Source: Mucilaginibacter sp. OK268 | Lineage (GTDB): Bacteria > Bacteroidota > Bacteroidia > Sphingobacteriales > Sphingobacteriaceae | Length of the DNA: 64,000 nt | Assembly (NCBI RefSeq): GCF_900103125.1 | Contig: NZ_FNJV01000002.1 | Coordinates: 930,001 to 994,000 of the forward strand | Reading direction: 5' to 3' | In this document: piece by piece, positions 42,551 through 52,375 of the stretch | How the letters are laid out: each line of letters opens with the position of its first letter | How positions within the stretch are numbered: position 1 is the first letter of the stretch | Notes under the pieces: generated by a model | What the model saw: the letters and a program-made list of their open reading frames with translations, nothing else | Told to the model about the DNA's origin: nothing | Database searches by the model: none | Program-made: the position numbers and the translations under genes

Positions 42551-44347
42551 ACCAGGGGCTATCAGATTTTGTATCTTCTCCAGCAATTCATCAGGTTTAA
42601 ATGGCTTTGATACGTAGTCGTTCATCCCTACCCCAAATACTTTATCCTTGATATCAACCAGAGCCGAGGCCGTTAGCGCAATGATGGGTATCTTTGCCTT
42701 CTTAGGATCGGCCATTTTTCTGATCTCCTGAGCTGCGTCAAACCCATTCATGACCGGCATTTGCAGATCCATCAGTATAATATCAAAATTGCCATATTGC
42801 ATAAACTCAACAGCACGTTCGCCATTTTCGGCAATGGTGGGTATTATTTTCCATTTCGACAGCAACTTCTTCATTAGCATAACATTCACCATGTTATCCT
42901 CAGCAATAAGCACCTTTAAGCTTTTCAAGCCCACTTCTTCGGCTACTTCAATGGGTTTTGCTATACCTTCGGCTGTCATTTCTGTGGATACGGGGAGTTC
43001 CATATCAAATAAAAACTCAGACCCTTCGCCAATTTTACTGATCACCTCAATGTGCGTACCCTGCAATTCAAGCAAGCGTTTTACAATGGCCAAACCCAAA
43101 CCTGTGCCTTCATACTCGCGTGTGGTGGCTAATGACTCCTGGGTAAACGGTTCAAAAATATTTTTCAGGTTATCCGCTTTAATGCCTATACCAGTATCCT
43201 TTACCGAAAACCTCACTGTAAGGTTGTTATGCCTGTTTTCCAGGCAGGCCACATTTACCCATACATTTCCTTTGGGTGTAAATTTTATGGCGTTATTAAC
43301 CAGGTTAAAAACCACCTGGGTGATGCGGGTGGGATCGCCAAAAAACACTTTATTCTTTAGCGTATTATCAACGGTGAGGGTAAACTGCAGGCCTTTTTCA
43401 TGGGCTTTCAACATCTGGCCGCCACAAATATTATACATCAGCTCAACCAGGTCAAACCGAACATTTTCAAATACCAGCTTACCCGATTCAATCTTGTTAA
43501 AGTCGAGCACATCATTGACGATAGCCAGCAGGTTGTTTGCCGAAAACTTCAATATTTCGAGGTTCTCCTTTTGCTCAGGTCTCGGGCTGCCCATCATCAA
43601 CAGGTTGCTCATCCCAATCACCGCGTTTAAGGGTGTGCGGATCTCATGCGACATGGTTGATAAAAACTCTGATTGGGCATGTGCCGATTTCTCGGCCTTC
43701 TCAATCGCTTTTTCCAATTTTTGATTTAGCGCCTTCTGCTCATGAGCGCTTTCCCTCACTTGTTTAAGATTTTTTATAAACGCGTTATACAGGTGGCTGT
43801 GAATAAAAATGAGCACTATAAAATTGGCAAACAGACTGATCACAATGGTTGATTGATCTATCTTATCGGGCTTTATGCGTATTACATAATTGTAATTGTG
43901 CTCAATAAACAAAAAAAGCAATATGGGGACGGTATTCAACAGGGAATAGATCAATCCCCATTTTTGCCCCAGCATATAGTAGCTAAATACAATTACGATA
44001 ATAACCACCTGCACTGTAACTATATTGATGCTTTGCAACGATACATACACAATGCTCACATTGATCAAAGTACCCACAATGAGCAACACGTGTGATATGG
44101 CAAGCCAGTTTGGTTTGTAAGTTAAAGCCTTAAACAGGATGATGATGCTGAGCATTAAAAACACACAAGTGTAGGCCAGCATCATCTGCCCCTGGAAATA
44201 AACACTGGTTAATAACGCGGCAGAGGCAACAAATACCAAAAAGAAGCCATAATATAATAAACGTATACGTGCCTGATCAAGAACGGATTGCTCCTTTGAA
44301 ATAATTTTATAGATGGAAAAGTTAAAAAAACTTACTTTTTGGAACAT
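42515..44347 (-). CDS. Membrane-bound hybrid histidine kinase with receiver domain
   Basis: Residues 1-190 have six hydrophobic segments. A coiled coil leads into HisKA (FLSTMSHEIRTPLNAVIGMS, His phospho-acceptor) and HATPase (FNLVNNAIKFTPKG, VKDTGIGI, YEGTGLGLAIVKRLLE). The C-terminal receiver domain reads KVLIAEDNMVNVMLMKKLL, with the phospho-accepting Asp in DIILMDLQMPVMNG and a conserved Lys in YVSKPFKPDEL. There is no output domain, so a phosphorelay or receiver-based feedback is likely. It lies downstream of valS on the same strand, behind a strong inverted repeat. Confidence 0.9.
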   Translation of the reverse strand: MFQKVSFFNFSIYKIISKEQSVLDQARIRLLYYGFFLVFVASAALLTSVYFQGQMMLAYTCVFLMLSIIILFKALTYKPNWLAISHVLLIVGTLINVSIVYVSLQSINIVTVQVVIIVIVFSYYMLGQKWGLIYSLLNTVPILLFLFIEHNYNYVIRIKPDKIDQSTIVISLFANFIVLIFIHSHLYNAFIKNLKQVRESAHEQKALNQKLEKAIEKAEKSAHAQSEFLSTMSHEIRTPLNAVIGMSNLLMMGSPRPEQKENLEILKFSANNLLAIVNDVLDFNKIESGKLVFENVRFDLVELMYNICGGQMLKAHEKGLQFTLTVDNTLKNKVFFGDPTRITQVVFNLVNNAIKFTPKGNVWVNVACLENRHNNLTVRFSVKDTGIGIKADNLKNIFEPFTQESLATTREYEGTGLGLAIVKRLLELQGTHIEVISKIGEGSEFLFDMELPVSTEMTAEGIAKPIEVAEEVGLKSLKVLIAEDNMVNVMLMKKLLSKWKIIPTIAENGERAVEFMQYGNFDIILMDLQMPVMNGFDAAQEIRKMADPKKAKIPIIALTASALVDIKDKVFGVGMNDYVSKPFKPDELLEKIQNLIAPGLNNSGVKGQVL

Positions 44348-44373
44348 ATTCTGGCAGCAAACATTTTATTGAT

Positions 44374-44410
44374 GCTTAAGCTAACCAGGGTAGTACCAGT
44401 TAGCTTAAGC
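44374..44410. promoter_or_regulatory. Long inverted repeat upstream of the hybrid kinase
   Basis: GCTTAAGCTAAC (44374-44385) and GTTAGCTTAAGC (44399-44410) form perfect 12-bp arms with a 13-nt loop. Outside, CAGCAAACA and TGTTTGCAG extend it imperfectly. No T-run follows on either strand, so an operator or an mRNA processing hairpin is as likely as a terminator. Confidence 0.5.
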
Positions 44411-44436
44411 TGTTTGCAGCGAACTGTTATATGCAA

Positions 44437-47097
44437 TTAACCAGCCAAATCGTCAAGTCCTTTTTGGATGATCTGTAATTTGGCTTCCGCATCGGCTTTT
44501 TTCCGCTGTTCAATATCGATAATTTCGGGCTTGGCATTGCTCATAAAACGTTCGTTATTCAGCTTTGCATTTACCGATTTTAAAAATCCTAAAAGATATT
44601 CCTTCTCTTTTTCCAATCGTTCACGTTCTGCCACCGGATCAATTTCTTCCTCAAAAGGAACATAAAACTCATCCGTTGAAGCTAAAAAGCTGATAGCTCC
44701 ATTTACTTTATCGGTAACCTCTGCAAACTGGCTTATATTTCCAAGCCGGGCTATAATAGCCTGGTAATCCAGATACTTTATGCCAGAGTTGGCTTTTACA
44801 AAAAGCTCAAGCGGTTCTTTATCAGCAATATGTTTTGCTTTCCGGGTATTCCGTATGGCGGCGATAACTTCTTTTATCGTTTCCACTTCGGTCAATAGCC
44901 GTGCATTAATTTCCCCAATAATTGGCAATTGCGCAACAATACAGCATTCTTTTTCAGCACGCTCACCAAACAGCTCATCATGCCATAATTCCTCTGTCAG
45001 GAAAGGCATAAAAGGGTGCAAAACTTTTAATATATTTTCAAAGAACTGTGTGGTTGCCGTATAGGTTGCCCGGTCAATAGGGTGCTGATAAACCGGTTTG
45101 ATCATCTCCAGGTACCAGGCGCAAAAATCGTCCCATACCAGTTTGTAGGTAGCCATTAAAGCTTCCGACAAACGGTATTGGGCAAAGTTATCTTCTATTT
45201 CGCCTAATGCCTGGTCAAAGCGGTTTCCAAACCATTCTATCGCTATGGTATTAGGATTGGCAAGGCTATCATCAACCTCCCAGCCCTTTACCAGCTTAAA
45301 GGCGTTCCATATTTTATTGGCAAAACCACTGCCTTGTTTACAATAGCTTTCATCGAACATTAAATCGTTACCGGCAGGTGAGCAAAGCAGCATGCCAACA
45401 CGTACGCCATCGGCGCCGTAAGTTTCGATCAGATCGAGCGGGTCGGGCGAGTTACCTAATGATTTGGACATTTTACGGCCCAGTTTATCCCTTACTATAC
45501 CGGTAAGGTACACATTCCGGAATGGTACCCCACCCCTGAATTCGTGCCCGGCCATGATCATTCTGGCTACCCAGAAAAACAGGATCTCGGGTGCAGTAAC
45601 CAGGTCGTTAGTCGGATAATAATAGTTGATATCGGCATTATTCGGGTCCTTAAAGCCGCCGAATACCGATATAGGCCACAGCCATGATGAAAACCAGGTA
45701 TCAACCACATCTGGATCCTGCGTCAGGTCCTGAGCTGTGAAGGCCGGGTTTTTGAGTTTGGCTTCAACCAATGCTTCTTCCGCAGTTTTTGCGATAACAA
45801 ATTCGCCGTTTGGTAAATACCAGGCCGGGATCTGTTGCCCCCACCATAACTGGCGACTGATATTCCAATCCCTTACATTCTCCATCCAGTGGCGATAGGT
45901 ATTGATAAACTTATCAGGTATCAATTTAATTTCGCCATTCAGCACATAATCCAATGCGGGTTTGGCCATCTCGCCCATTTTGCAAAACCATTGCATAGAT
46001 AGTTTTGGCTCAATAACCGCGTCTGTACGTTCCGAAAAACCGATCTGCGATTTATAGTCCTCCACTTTTTCCAGTGCGCCGGCTTCTTCCAGCAAAACAG
46101 CTATTTTTTTACGGGCCGCAAAACGATCAACGCCAACTAATATCTGGGCTTTTTCGTTCAGCGTACCGTCGTCATTTAAAATATCAATAACAGGCAACTT
46201 ATGTTTTTGCCCCAGTTCGTAGTCATTCAAATCATGTGCCGGGGTAACTTTCAAACAACCGGTACCAAAATCCATGGTCACGTATTCGTCCAGGATAACC
46301 GGTATAGTGCGATGAATTAAAGGGATGTAAACACTTTTCCCGTGTAGGTGAATATATCTTTCATCGTTTGGATTAATACAGATAGCTGCATCGGCCATAA
46401 TGGTTTCAGGACGAGTAGTTGCAATCGTAAGGTATTCTGTAGGTGTCGCTACATGATTAGTAGCTTTATTAACTAAATCTGAAACAATCTCATACTTAAT
46501 ATAATACAGCTTCTGATTAACCTCTTTACGGATAACTTCCTCATCAGATACGGCTGTTTTACCCTGTGGGTCCCAGTTTACCATGCGGATACCGCGATAG
46601 ATCAGGCCTTTTTTATATAGGTGGATAAAAGTATCTATTACAGCTTCGGACAGGTCCTCATCCATCGTAAATTTGGTACGGTCCCAATCGCAGGATGCTC
46701 CTAACTTTTTAAGCTGCTCCAGGATGATGCCGCCATATTTCTCTTTCCACTCCCAGGCATAAGCCAAAAACTCGGGACGGGTCAAATCTGTTTTGCTGAT
46801 GCCTCGATCTTTGAGCATGGCCACCACTTTAGCTTCGGTAGCTATACTGGCATGGTCGGTTCCGGGAACCCAGCAGGCATTTTTACCCTTCATACGGGCA
46901 CGGCGAACCAACACATCCTGTATGGTATTATTTAACATATGCCCCATGTGCAGAACCCCGGTAACATTGGGCGGCGGAATGACTATGGTATAAGGCTCAC
47001 GCTCATCAGGCACCGATTTAAAAAAATCGTGCTTTAACCAGTAACTATACCACTTCTCTTCGGTTTCTTTGGGCAAATATGTTTTAGCAATACTCAT
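44437..47097 (-). CDS. valS: Valyl-tRNA synthetase
   Basis: Class I synthetase charging tRNA-Val. The HIGH motif is PPPNVTGVLHMGHMLN and the KMSKS motif is KLGRKMSKSLGNSPDP. The editing domain region (TTRPETIMADAAI) and the tRNA-binding C-terminal coiled coil (ERERLEKEKEYLLGFLKSVN) are present. 886 residues, normal. The ATG at 47106 lies inside a TATTTTTG promoter box, so I chose the ATG at 47097 (MSIAKTYLPK). Confidence 0.96.
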   Translation of the reverse strand: MSIAKTYLPKETEEKWYSYWLKHDFFKSVPDEREPYTIVIPPPNVTGVLHMGHMLNNTIQDVLVRRARMKGKNACWVPGTDHASIATEAKVVAMLKDRGISKTDLTRPEFLAYAWEWKEKYGGIILEQLKKLGASCDWDRTKFTMDEDLSEAVIDTFIHLYKKGLIYRGIRMVNWDPQGKTAVSDEEVIRKEVNQKLYYIKYEIVSDLVNKATNHVATPTEYLTIATTRPETIMADAAICINPNDERYIHLHGKSVYIPLIHRTIPVILDEYVTMDFGTGCLKVTPAHDLNDYELGQKHKLPVIDILNDDGTLNEKAQILVGVDRFAARKKIAVLLEEAGALEKVEDYKSQIGFSERTDAVIEPKLSMQWFCKMGEMAKPALDYVLNGEIKLIPDKFINTYRHWMENVRDWNISRQLWWGQQIPAWYLPNGEFVIAKTAEEALVEAKLKNPAFTAQDLTQDPDVVDTWFSSWLWPISVFGGFKDPNNADINYYYPTNDLVTAPEILFFWVARMIMAGHEFRGGVPFRNVYLTGIVRDKLGRKMSKSLGNSPDPLDLIETYGADGVRVGMLLCSPAGNDLMFDESYCKQGSGFANKIWNAFKLVKGWEVDDSLANPNTIAIEWFGNRFDQALGEIEDNFAQYRLSEALMATYKLVWDDFCAWYLEMIKPVYQHPIDRATYTATTQFFENILKVLHPFMPFLTEELWHDELFGERAEKECCIVAQLPIIGEINARLLTEVETIKEVIAAIRNTRKAKHIADKEPLELFVKANSGIKYLDYQAIIARLGNISQFAEVTDKVNGAISFLASTDEFYVPFEEEIDPVAERERLEKEKEYLLGFLKSVNAKLNNERFMSNAKPEIIDIEQRKKADAEAKLQIIQKGLDDLAG

Positions 47098-47103
47098 AAC
47101 GCG

Positions 47104-47111
47104 CAAAAATA
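47104..47111 (-). promoter_or_regulatory. Promoter -7 box of valS
   Basis: TATTTTTG on the minus strand, ending only 6 bp before the preferred ATG. Transcription would begin within a few bases of the start codon, so the mRNA may be nearly leaderless. Confidence 0.55.
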
Positions 47112-47645
47112 GGGATTTGCGCGCTTAGTTCATAGTTGATAGTTCGCGGATTCCAAAAGCATTTTTAGCGTTGATCCCGGCCCTCCGTTTTTTTGCCTCG
47201 ACAAGTTTTTCGCATCAAACAAAAGTTATAAAATTCAAACGACTTCAACTTTTTAAAGCCTTAATTTTAACACTTTTCATCTCAAAAATGGGCAAAAACC
47301 GATCAAAAATTGCTCAAAACTTGATCAAAACCATCCATTTTAACACTTTTTAACAAATTTTTGATGGGTTTTTAAAACTTTAAAAAGCATCAAATAACTG
47401 ACATTCAAATAACTACATATTAAACGATTGATTTTTGTTCCTTTTTTAGAAGGACAGAATTATGCTTTTCAAACAGCGCGGAATACCAGATCGGCTTATT
47501 TAAATATACGAAAATCATTTGACCTCTGCAATGGTATTTGCTCAACAACAAGCCAAACACATTCACAGGTAATTATTTTAAGACTTTTTAATTTTCTTGT
47601 ATCTTGCTCGTGCCTGACTTATTTACTTATTTCAAAAAATAATAC
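47112..47645. other. AT-rich intergenic region without recognisable genes
   Basis: 534 bp between divergent genes. It contains direct repeats of ATTTTAACACTTTT (about 47265 and 47337) and many CAAAA/TCAAAA runs. I see no RNA gene. A short frame from 47428 runs into the next gene but has no family features. Confidence 0.45.
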
Positions 47646-48782
47646 ATGCCCGGCAAAAGATACTACAAACCTGAATTAGACTTACTTCGTTTTTGCGCAT
47701 TTCTTTTTGTGTTTTTCACGCACCGAATGGATCTTGCACCAATTGACCCGGTAAAATATTATTGGCCATACCATATTAGCCTGGTTGGTGTCTTTGGCGT
47801 ACCGCTTTTCTTTTTTTTAAGCGCGTTCTTAATAACAGAATTACTTACGCAAGAACAGGAGTTGTACGGCAGGGTTAGCGTCAAATCGTTTTATATCAGG
47901 CGAATTTTACGTATATGGCCATTGTATTTCATTTTCTTTTTTGGAATGGTTTTAGTGACTCACCTCTCAGACCAGTTTGGAACCATTTCGCCTAAAACAC
48001 AACTTGCATTCAGCCTGTTTTCAGGCAACTGGTATATTACTTTTAACAATTGGCTTCCATCATATCCCATAAATCCGCTTTGGAGCATCTCTGTAGAAGA
48101 ACAGCTTTACATACTGATCCCTTTAATAATTTATTTTGGAGGAAAACGTGGACTAAAGATCTTTTCTTTCATTGCCATACTGGTGGCCTATTTAACCATC
48201 ATCTATTATGCCCGGCAACCAACTAATGGGTTTAGTGGCGAATGGACAAACAGTTTTGTACAATTTCAATTTTTTGCAGCGGGAATACTCCTTGCCATTT
48301 ATTTAAAGAATTGGCAACCAAATTGGACTATTACCGTAAGACTGATCGCATTTATTGGAGGAGTGGTAAGCTGGTTAATTGCATCTATTGTATGTAAAGT
48401 TCATGCAGATGCCCCTCACCTGTCAACTATTCCGGAAGCCATTACCGGCTGGATTTTAATTCTTAGCGGAGTAATATTATTATTTCTTTCATTGTATGGC
48501 ACTTCGGTCAAATATTTACCAACTCCTCTGGTATACCTTGGACGCATATCTTATGGTTTGTATGTTTTTCATATAACAATATTCTATTTAGTATACCATA
48601 TTTTTGAAGGCAAATTGGATGCATTTAGTAAACTAATTGGCATGCAGGAATGGAAAAATGAAATTGGCTTTTTAATAGCCTTTATCATAACGGTTATGAT
48701 CGCGACGCTTTCGTATAATTTTTTTGAGAAACCATTTTTGAAACTAAAAAGACGTTTTACAATTATTCTTTCAAGAGATTAG
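47646..48782 (+). CDS. Acyltransferase 3 (OafA/YrhL-type) membrane protein
   Basis: Integral membrane O-acyltransferase with about ten hydrophobic segments over 378 residues. The start YYKPELDLLRFCAFLFVFFTHR contains the family's LDxLRxxA and nearby His. A second conserved motif is YPINPLWSISVEEQLYIL, with the SVEEQFY element. Such proteins acetylate cell-surface polysaccharides or other exported sugars; the acceptor is unknown. Single gene. Confidence 0.9.
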   Translation: MPGKRYYKPELDLLRFCAFLFVFFTHRMDLAPIDPVKYYWPYHISLVGVFGVPLFFFLSAFLITELLTQEQELYGRVSVKSFYIRRILRIWPLYFIFFFGMVLVTHLSDQFGTISPKTQLAFSLFSGNWYITFNNWLPSYPINPLWSISVEEQLYILIPLIIYFGGKRGLKIFSFIAILVAYLTIIYYARQPTNGFSGEWTNSFVQFQFFAAGILLAIYLKNWQPNWTITVRLIAFIGGVVSWLIASIVCKVHADAPHLSTIPEAITGWILILSGVILLFLSLYGTSVKYLPTPLVYLGRISYGLYVFHITIFYLVYHIFEGKLDAFSKLIGMQEWKNEIGFLIAFIITVMIATLSYNFFEKPFLKLKRRFTIILSRD

Positions 48783-49052
48783 TGAACAATAAATCTTGTG
48801 GAGGATATTCTCTTATGCCCTTTGCTCTTCCTATCATCCTCACTTCATCACAATAATTTTACAATAGGTACGTTTATTAAAGGAATAACCTTAACAGCCA
48901 TGAAATCAATGGACTTGCACCGCTTTTGGCTTGATATCCTGAAAAGATCAAAGCTTTCCTTTTTTATAAACTGGTTTAACCGTTAAGTATTTTTCAGAAA
49001 CCGGTTTGCGCATATCTACTACAATTCATTAACTTTAATTTTTAAATCTAAC

Positions 49053-51125
49053 ATGAAATTAAAGTTATCTTATCTCATGCTGGCGGGTGCTTTGACCCTG
49101 TCGGCCAACAGTTTTGCTGCCGGTGGCGGCACATCTCCCAAACCAAAACACAAACCTGCGGTCCCTAAAAAATTCATTGATCCGGCCAATATGGATCTCA
49201 GCGTAAAACCTGGCGATGATTTTTTTGACTATGCCAATGGCAACTGGATAAAACAAAACGCTATACCTGCCAAAGAAACCCGCTGGGGTAGCTTTAACAT
49301 CCTGCGCCAGGAAAATACCGATAAATTATTGGGCCTGCTTAACGAGGTAAGCAAAACATCCGCCACACAGCCCAAAGGCAGCTTAAGTCAACGTGTTGGC
49401 GATCTGTATGCCAGCGGTATGGATAGCCTGACTATCGAAAAACGTGGTTATGACCCCATAAAACCCGATCTGCAACGGATTGATCAAATAAACAGCCTCG
49501 ACGGCGTTATCGGCGAGCTGACCTATCAGCGCGTTAATGGCGAGGGTAGTCCGCTTTTTAGATTTGGCGTAGGCCAGGACGAGAAAAACGTAAACAAATA
49601 CGTAGTAGGCTTTAACCAGGGCGGTACCAGCTTGCCCGATCGCGACAATTATTTGAAAGCTGATAGTCGCACCAAAAGCATCCAGGACGCCTACAAAAAA
49701 TACATTGTAGCGCTGTTTACCTTAACCGGCAGCAGCAACGAAGAAGCTGTTAAAAACGCAGGCCTTATTTTTAGCCTGGAAGCCACCTTAGCCAAAGCAC
49801 AGCTGAGCCGTGTGGCCATGCGCGACCCTAATGTTACCTACAATAAATTTTCTGTTGATGGTTTCAGCAAGATCACACCGCATTTAAACTGGAACACCTT
49901 ATTGCCGCAGTTAAAAGCCGGCGGACAAGACACCGTGCTGGTTGGCCAGCCTGGGTTTTTTAAAGTGGCCGACTCGCTGCTGGCAGTTACTCCCGTTGAT
50001 AGCTGGAAAGTTTACTTGAAATGGAGCATCCTTAAAGGTGCGTCATCATCATTAAGCTCGCCATTTGTAAACGCTACTTTTGACTTCAGCAGGGCCCTAA
50101 CTGGTCAAAAAGTACAAACACCACGTAACGAACGTATGAGCGGCCTGGTTGATGGCAGTATCGGCGAATTGTTAGGTCAGCTTTTTGTGGAGAAGTACTT
50201 TACACCGGCTGCCAAACAATACATGGTTAACCTGGTAAGCAACCTGAAAGGCACCCTGGGCGACCGCATTAAACGCCTGGAATGGATGAGCCCCGAAACC
50301 AAAGACCGCGCGCTAAAAAAGCTGGCCGCATTCACCGTAAAAATAGGCTATCCCGATAAATGGGAAGCTTATGATGGGCTGGTTATCGACCGTAACGATT
50401 ATGCCGCTAACCTGAAAGCCTTATCTATATGGCGTTATAACTTTAACCTGAGCCGCCTGGGCAAACCGGTTGATAAAACCCGCTGGGGTATGACACCGCC
50501 AACCGTGAACGCGTACTATAACCCAACCAATAACGAGATCGTTTTCCCGGCAGGTATTTTACAGTTCCCTTTCTTTGATTTTAAGGCTGATGACGCCATA
50601 AACTATGGCGGTATAGGCGCGGTGATAGGACACGAAATGACCCATGGTTTTGATGATCAGGGCCGTCAGTATGATGCCGATGGCACCCTGCGCGACTGGT
50701 GGACAAAAACCGATGCCGATAAATTTAAAGTACGTGCCAACCAGGTAGTTGACCAATACAATGCCTTTACTGTAGTTGATACCCTGCACGTAAACGGCAA
50801 ATTAACCCTTGGCGAAAACCTGGCCGATCTGGGCGGTTTAAACATAGCTTATGAAGCTTACAAAAAAACCAAACAAGGCCAGGAAAATAAAAAGATAGAC
50901 GGTTTTACTGCCGATCAGCGTTTCTTTTTATCATGGGCCCAGGTATGGCGCAGCGCGCAACGCCCCGAGTCGGCAGCGCAACGCATCCTGACCGATCCGC
51001 ACTCGCCCGAGCAATTCCGTACCAACGCGCCACTGACCAATATCGACGCCTGGTACAAAGCCTTCAACGTACAAGCCGGCGACAAAATGTACAAAAAACC
51101 GGAAGACCGGATTAAGGTTTGGTAG
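49053..51125 (+). CDS. M13-family zinc metallopeptidase (neprilysin/PepO-like)
   Basis: Exported endopeptidase of 690 residues. Signal peptide of about 22 residues (ALTLSANSFAAGG). The N-terminal M13 domain opens with VKPGDDFFDYANGNWIKQ. The zinc site is VIGHEMTHGFDDQGRQYD (HExxH) and the third ligand is in LGENLADLGGLNIAYEA. NAYYNPTNNEIVFPAGILQ before it is the substrate-binding motif. The C-terminal Trp (KVW) is characteristic of the family. A periplasmic or surface location is expected. Confidence 0.95.
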   Translation: MKLKLSYLMLAGALTLSANSFAAGGGTSPKPKHKPAVPKKFIDPANMDLSVKPGDDFFDYANGNWIKQNAIPAKETRWGSFNILRQENTDKLLGLLNEVSKTSATQPKGSLSQRVGDLYASGMDSLTIEKRGYDPIKPDLQRIDQINSLDGVIGELTYQRVNGEGSPLFRFGVGQDEKNVNKYVVGFNQGGTSLPDRDNYLKADSRTKSIQDAYKKYIVALFTLTGSSNEEAVKNAGLIFSLEATLAKAQLSRVAMRDPNVTYNKFSVDGFSKITPHLNWNTLLPQLKAGGQDTVLVGQPGFFKVADSLLAVTPVDSWKVYLKWSILKGASSSLSSPFVNATFDFSRALTGQKVQTPRNERMSGLVDGSIGELLGQLFVEKYFTPAAKQYMVNLVSNLKGTLGDRIKRLEWMSPETKDRALKKLAAFTVKIGYPDKWEAYDGLVIDRNDYAANLKALSIWRYNFNLSRLGKPVDKTRWGMTPPTVNAYYNPTNNEIVFPAGILQFPFFDFKADDAINYGGIGAVIGHEMTHGFDDQGRQYDADGTLRDWWTKTDADKFKVRANQVVDQYNAFTVVDTLHVNGKLTLGENLADLGGLNIAYEAYKKTKQGQENKKIDGFTADQRFFLSWAQVWRSAQRPESAAQRILTDPHSPEQFRTNAPLTNIDAWYKAFNVQAGDKMYKKPEDRIKVW

Positions 51126-51221
51126 TTCTGAGTCTTGTCTACTGAATCTTAATTTATAAGTCAAAGCCTGGTGAAAGCCGGGCTTTGTTTGTTTTACACC
51201 TCACCCAACCATCTCTCCACC

Positions 51222-51304
51222 CGTCATTGCGAGGTACGAAGCAATCCCCGATAGGCAGGTCCGCTCTGTAAATAGGGGATTGCCACGCTGCGCTCGCAAT
51301 GACG
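51222..51304. repeat. REP-like palindromic element, copy 3
   Basis: Left arm CGTCATTGCGAGGTACGAAG as in copies 1 and 2. The right arm differs, ending GCTGCGCTCGCAATGACG, as in copy 4 (63370-63460). It is thus a mosaic of two arm types. Confidence 0.8.
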
Positions 51305-51325
51305 TTATTTTTTACATACTCCCCA

Positions 51326-51353
51326 CCCTCCCGCGGCCAAGAGCGGGTATACG
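51326..51353 (+). repeat. 28-bp direct repeat, left copy
   Basis: Starts CCCTCCCGCGGCCAAGAGCG and ends GGGTATACG; identical over 28 bp to 52150-52177. It has a small hairpin (CCCGC/GCGGG). Confidence 0.8.
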
Positions 51354-51483
51354 ACATGCATCACGAATAAACCCCTCCCTACCTTCCCGTGGGGAGGGAA
51401 TCGCACTTGGCCAGCGCTTTCAGCCTGTGATCGATGTTAACCCCTATTTTGTAACTTTACAAGAGCAATTAATAACCAATACC

Positions 51484-51834
51484 ATGGATAATACAAGAGT
51501 TTACAGAATGTCTTTTGCAAGTGTTTATCCGCACTATATCCGAAAAGCAGAGAAGAAAGGTCGCACAAAAGCAGAACTGGATGAAATTATATTCTGGCTT
51601 ACGGGATATGATAAACAAGCCTTGCAACAACTCATCGACAATAAAACTGATTTTGAAACTTTCTTTGCCCGGGCACCACAAATTAACCCGAATATTTCCA
51701 AGATCACGGGGGTGATTTGCGGGTATCGTGTGGAAGAGATCGAAGACAAACTGATGCAGAAGGTTCGTTATTTAGATAAGCTGGTAGATGAATTGGCGAA
51801 GGGGAAAGCGATGGAGAAGATATTGAGGAAATAG
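51484..51834 (+). CDS. DUF2200 family protein
   Basis: Small 116-residue protein of the DUF2200 family, function unknown. The family core [30 protein letters not shown] and [20 protein letters not shown] is intact. The last 30 residues are a charged helix ([20 protein letters not shown]). The frame is open from 51280, through a repeat element, but homologues start near the ATG at 51484 (MDNTRVYR). Confidence 0.85.
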   Translation: MDNTRVYRMSFASVYPHYIRKAEKKGRTKAELDEIIFWLTGYDKQALQQLIDNKTDFETFFARAPQINPNISKITGVICGYRVEEIEDKLMQKVRYLDKLVDELAKGKAMEKILRK

Positions 51835-51875
51835 GGATAATTATTGAATTGGTTTATTTAAACAAAATTCCTTCC

Positions 51876-52064
51876 CCCGTCAGCAGATAAGCTTCGGACG
51901 AAAGCGGGCAGAACAATGGTGGGCTGTGCAGTTGCAGGGACATAGCAAGTTTTTGCTGAAGCATGGGACCGCGCGAACGTAGTGGGGCAAAATAATTGCA
52001 GTCCGTGGTTCTGTCGGCTTTGCGGGGTAAAGGCCAAATGCGGCAAAGAAGCATTTCTGGTGAC
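51876..52064 (+). repeat. Dispersed repeat 'GTCAGCAGATAAGC', copy B
   Basis: About 189 bp, aligned with copy A (17810-17995) over the whole length, identical for the first 38 bp. It contains the full TCAGCAGATAA block (51880-51890) that matches the IS110 leader. Confidence 0.8.
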
Positions 52065-52149
52065 AAGCCTTTTGGTTATTTTGTGGCTACATACGGCGAA
52101 GCCCCTCTTGAGCACCTTAAAAAACAAACTACAACGAAAAACTAACTGG

Positions 52150-52177
52150 CCCTCCCGCGGCCAAGAGCGGGTATACG
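52150..52177 (+). repeat. 28-bp direct repeat, right copy
   Basis: Identical to 51326-51353; the two copies enclose the DUF2200 gene and repeat copy B. Confidence 0.8.
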
Positions 52178-52198
52178 CTATGCAAAATGGCCCTGTAT

Positions 52199-52233
52199 AG
52201 CATGCGATTGCTTCGTCGTTCCTCCTCGCAATG
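52199..52233. repeat. Half copy of the REP-like element
   Basis: GATTGCTTCGTCGTTCCTCC then TCGCAATGACAT is the right arm of the copy-4 type. Its left arm is missing or replaced by the 28-bp repeat block. Confidence 0.65.
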
Positions 52234-52357
52234 ACATATTTTTATTGGTGTATTTCCCTCTAAAAACACCTGAATTACTGCATATTCCATCGTATTAATC
52301 GTATTAATATTTACAACATGCAAACATTTCGACCGTAAAACAACCCGCCGAAACCCT

Positions 52358-52365
52358 TATCTTTG
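52358..52365 (+). promoter_or_regulatory. Promoter -7 box of the MBL-rhodanese gene
   Basis: TATCTTTG, an exact TAnnTTTG box ending 10 bp before the ATG at 52376, so the 5' leader should be only a few bases. Confidence 0.6.
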
Positions 52366-52375
52366 TGCTTATAAT

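Noticed and set aside
42750..43767. 324-codon rightward frame and smaller ones opposite the hybrid kinase
   Set aside because: The kinase frame carries HisKA, HATPase and receiver motifs; the opposite frames are Ser/Phe-rich shadows.
47428..47679. 83-codon frame before the acyltransferase gene
   Set aside because: It overlaps the start of a good gene in another frame and has no recognisable features.
48798..48986. 62-codon frame between acyltransferase and M13 peptidase genes
   Set aside because: No start signal, no motif, and the composition is that of AT-rich intergenic DNA.
51854..52200. Short frames over repeat copy B
   Set aside because: The frames are not conserved between copies A and B of the repeat.
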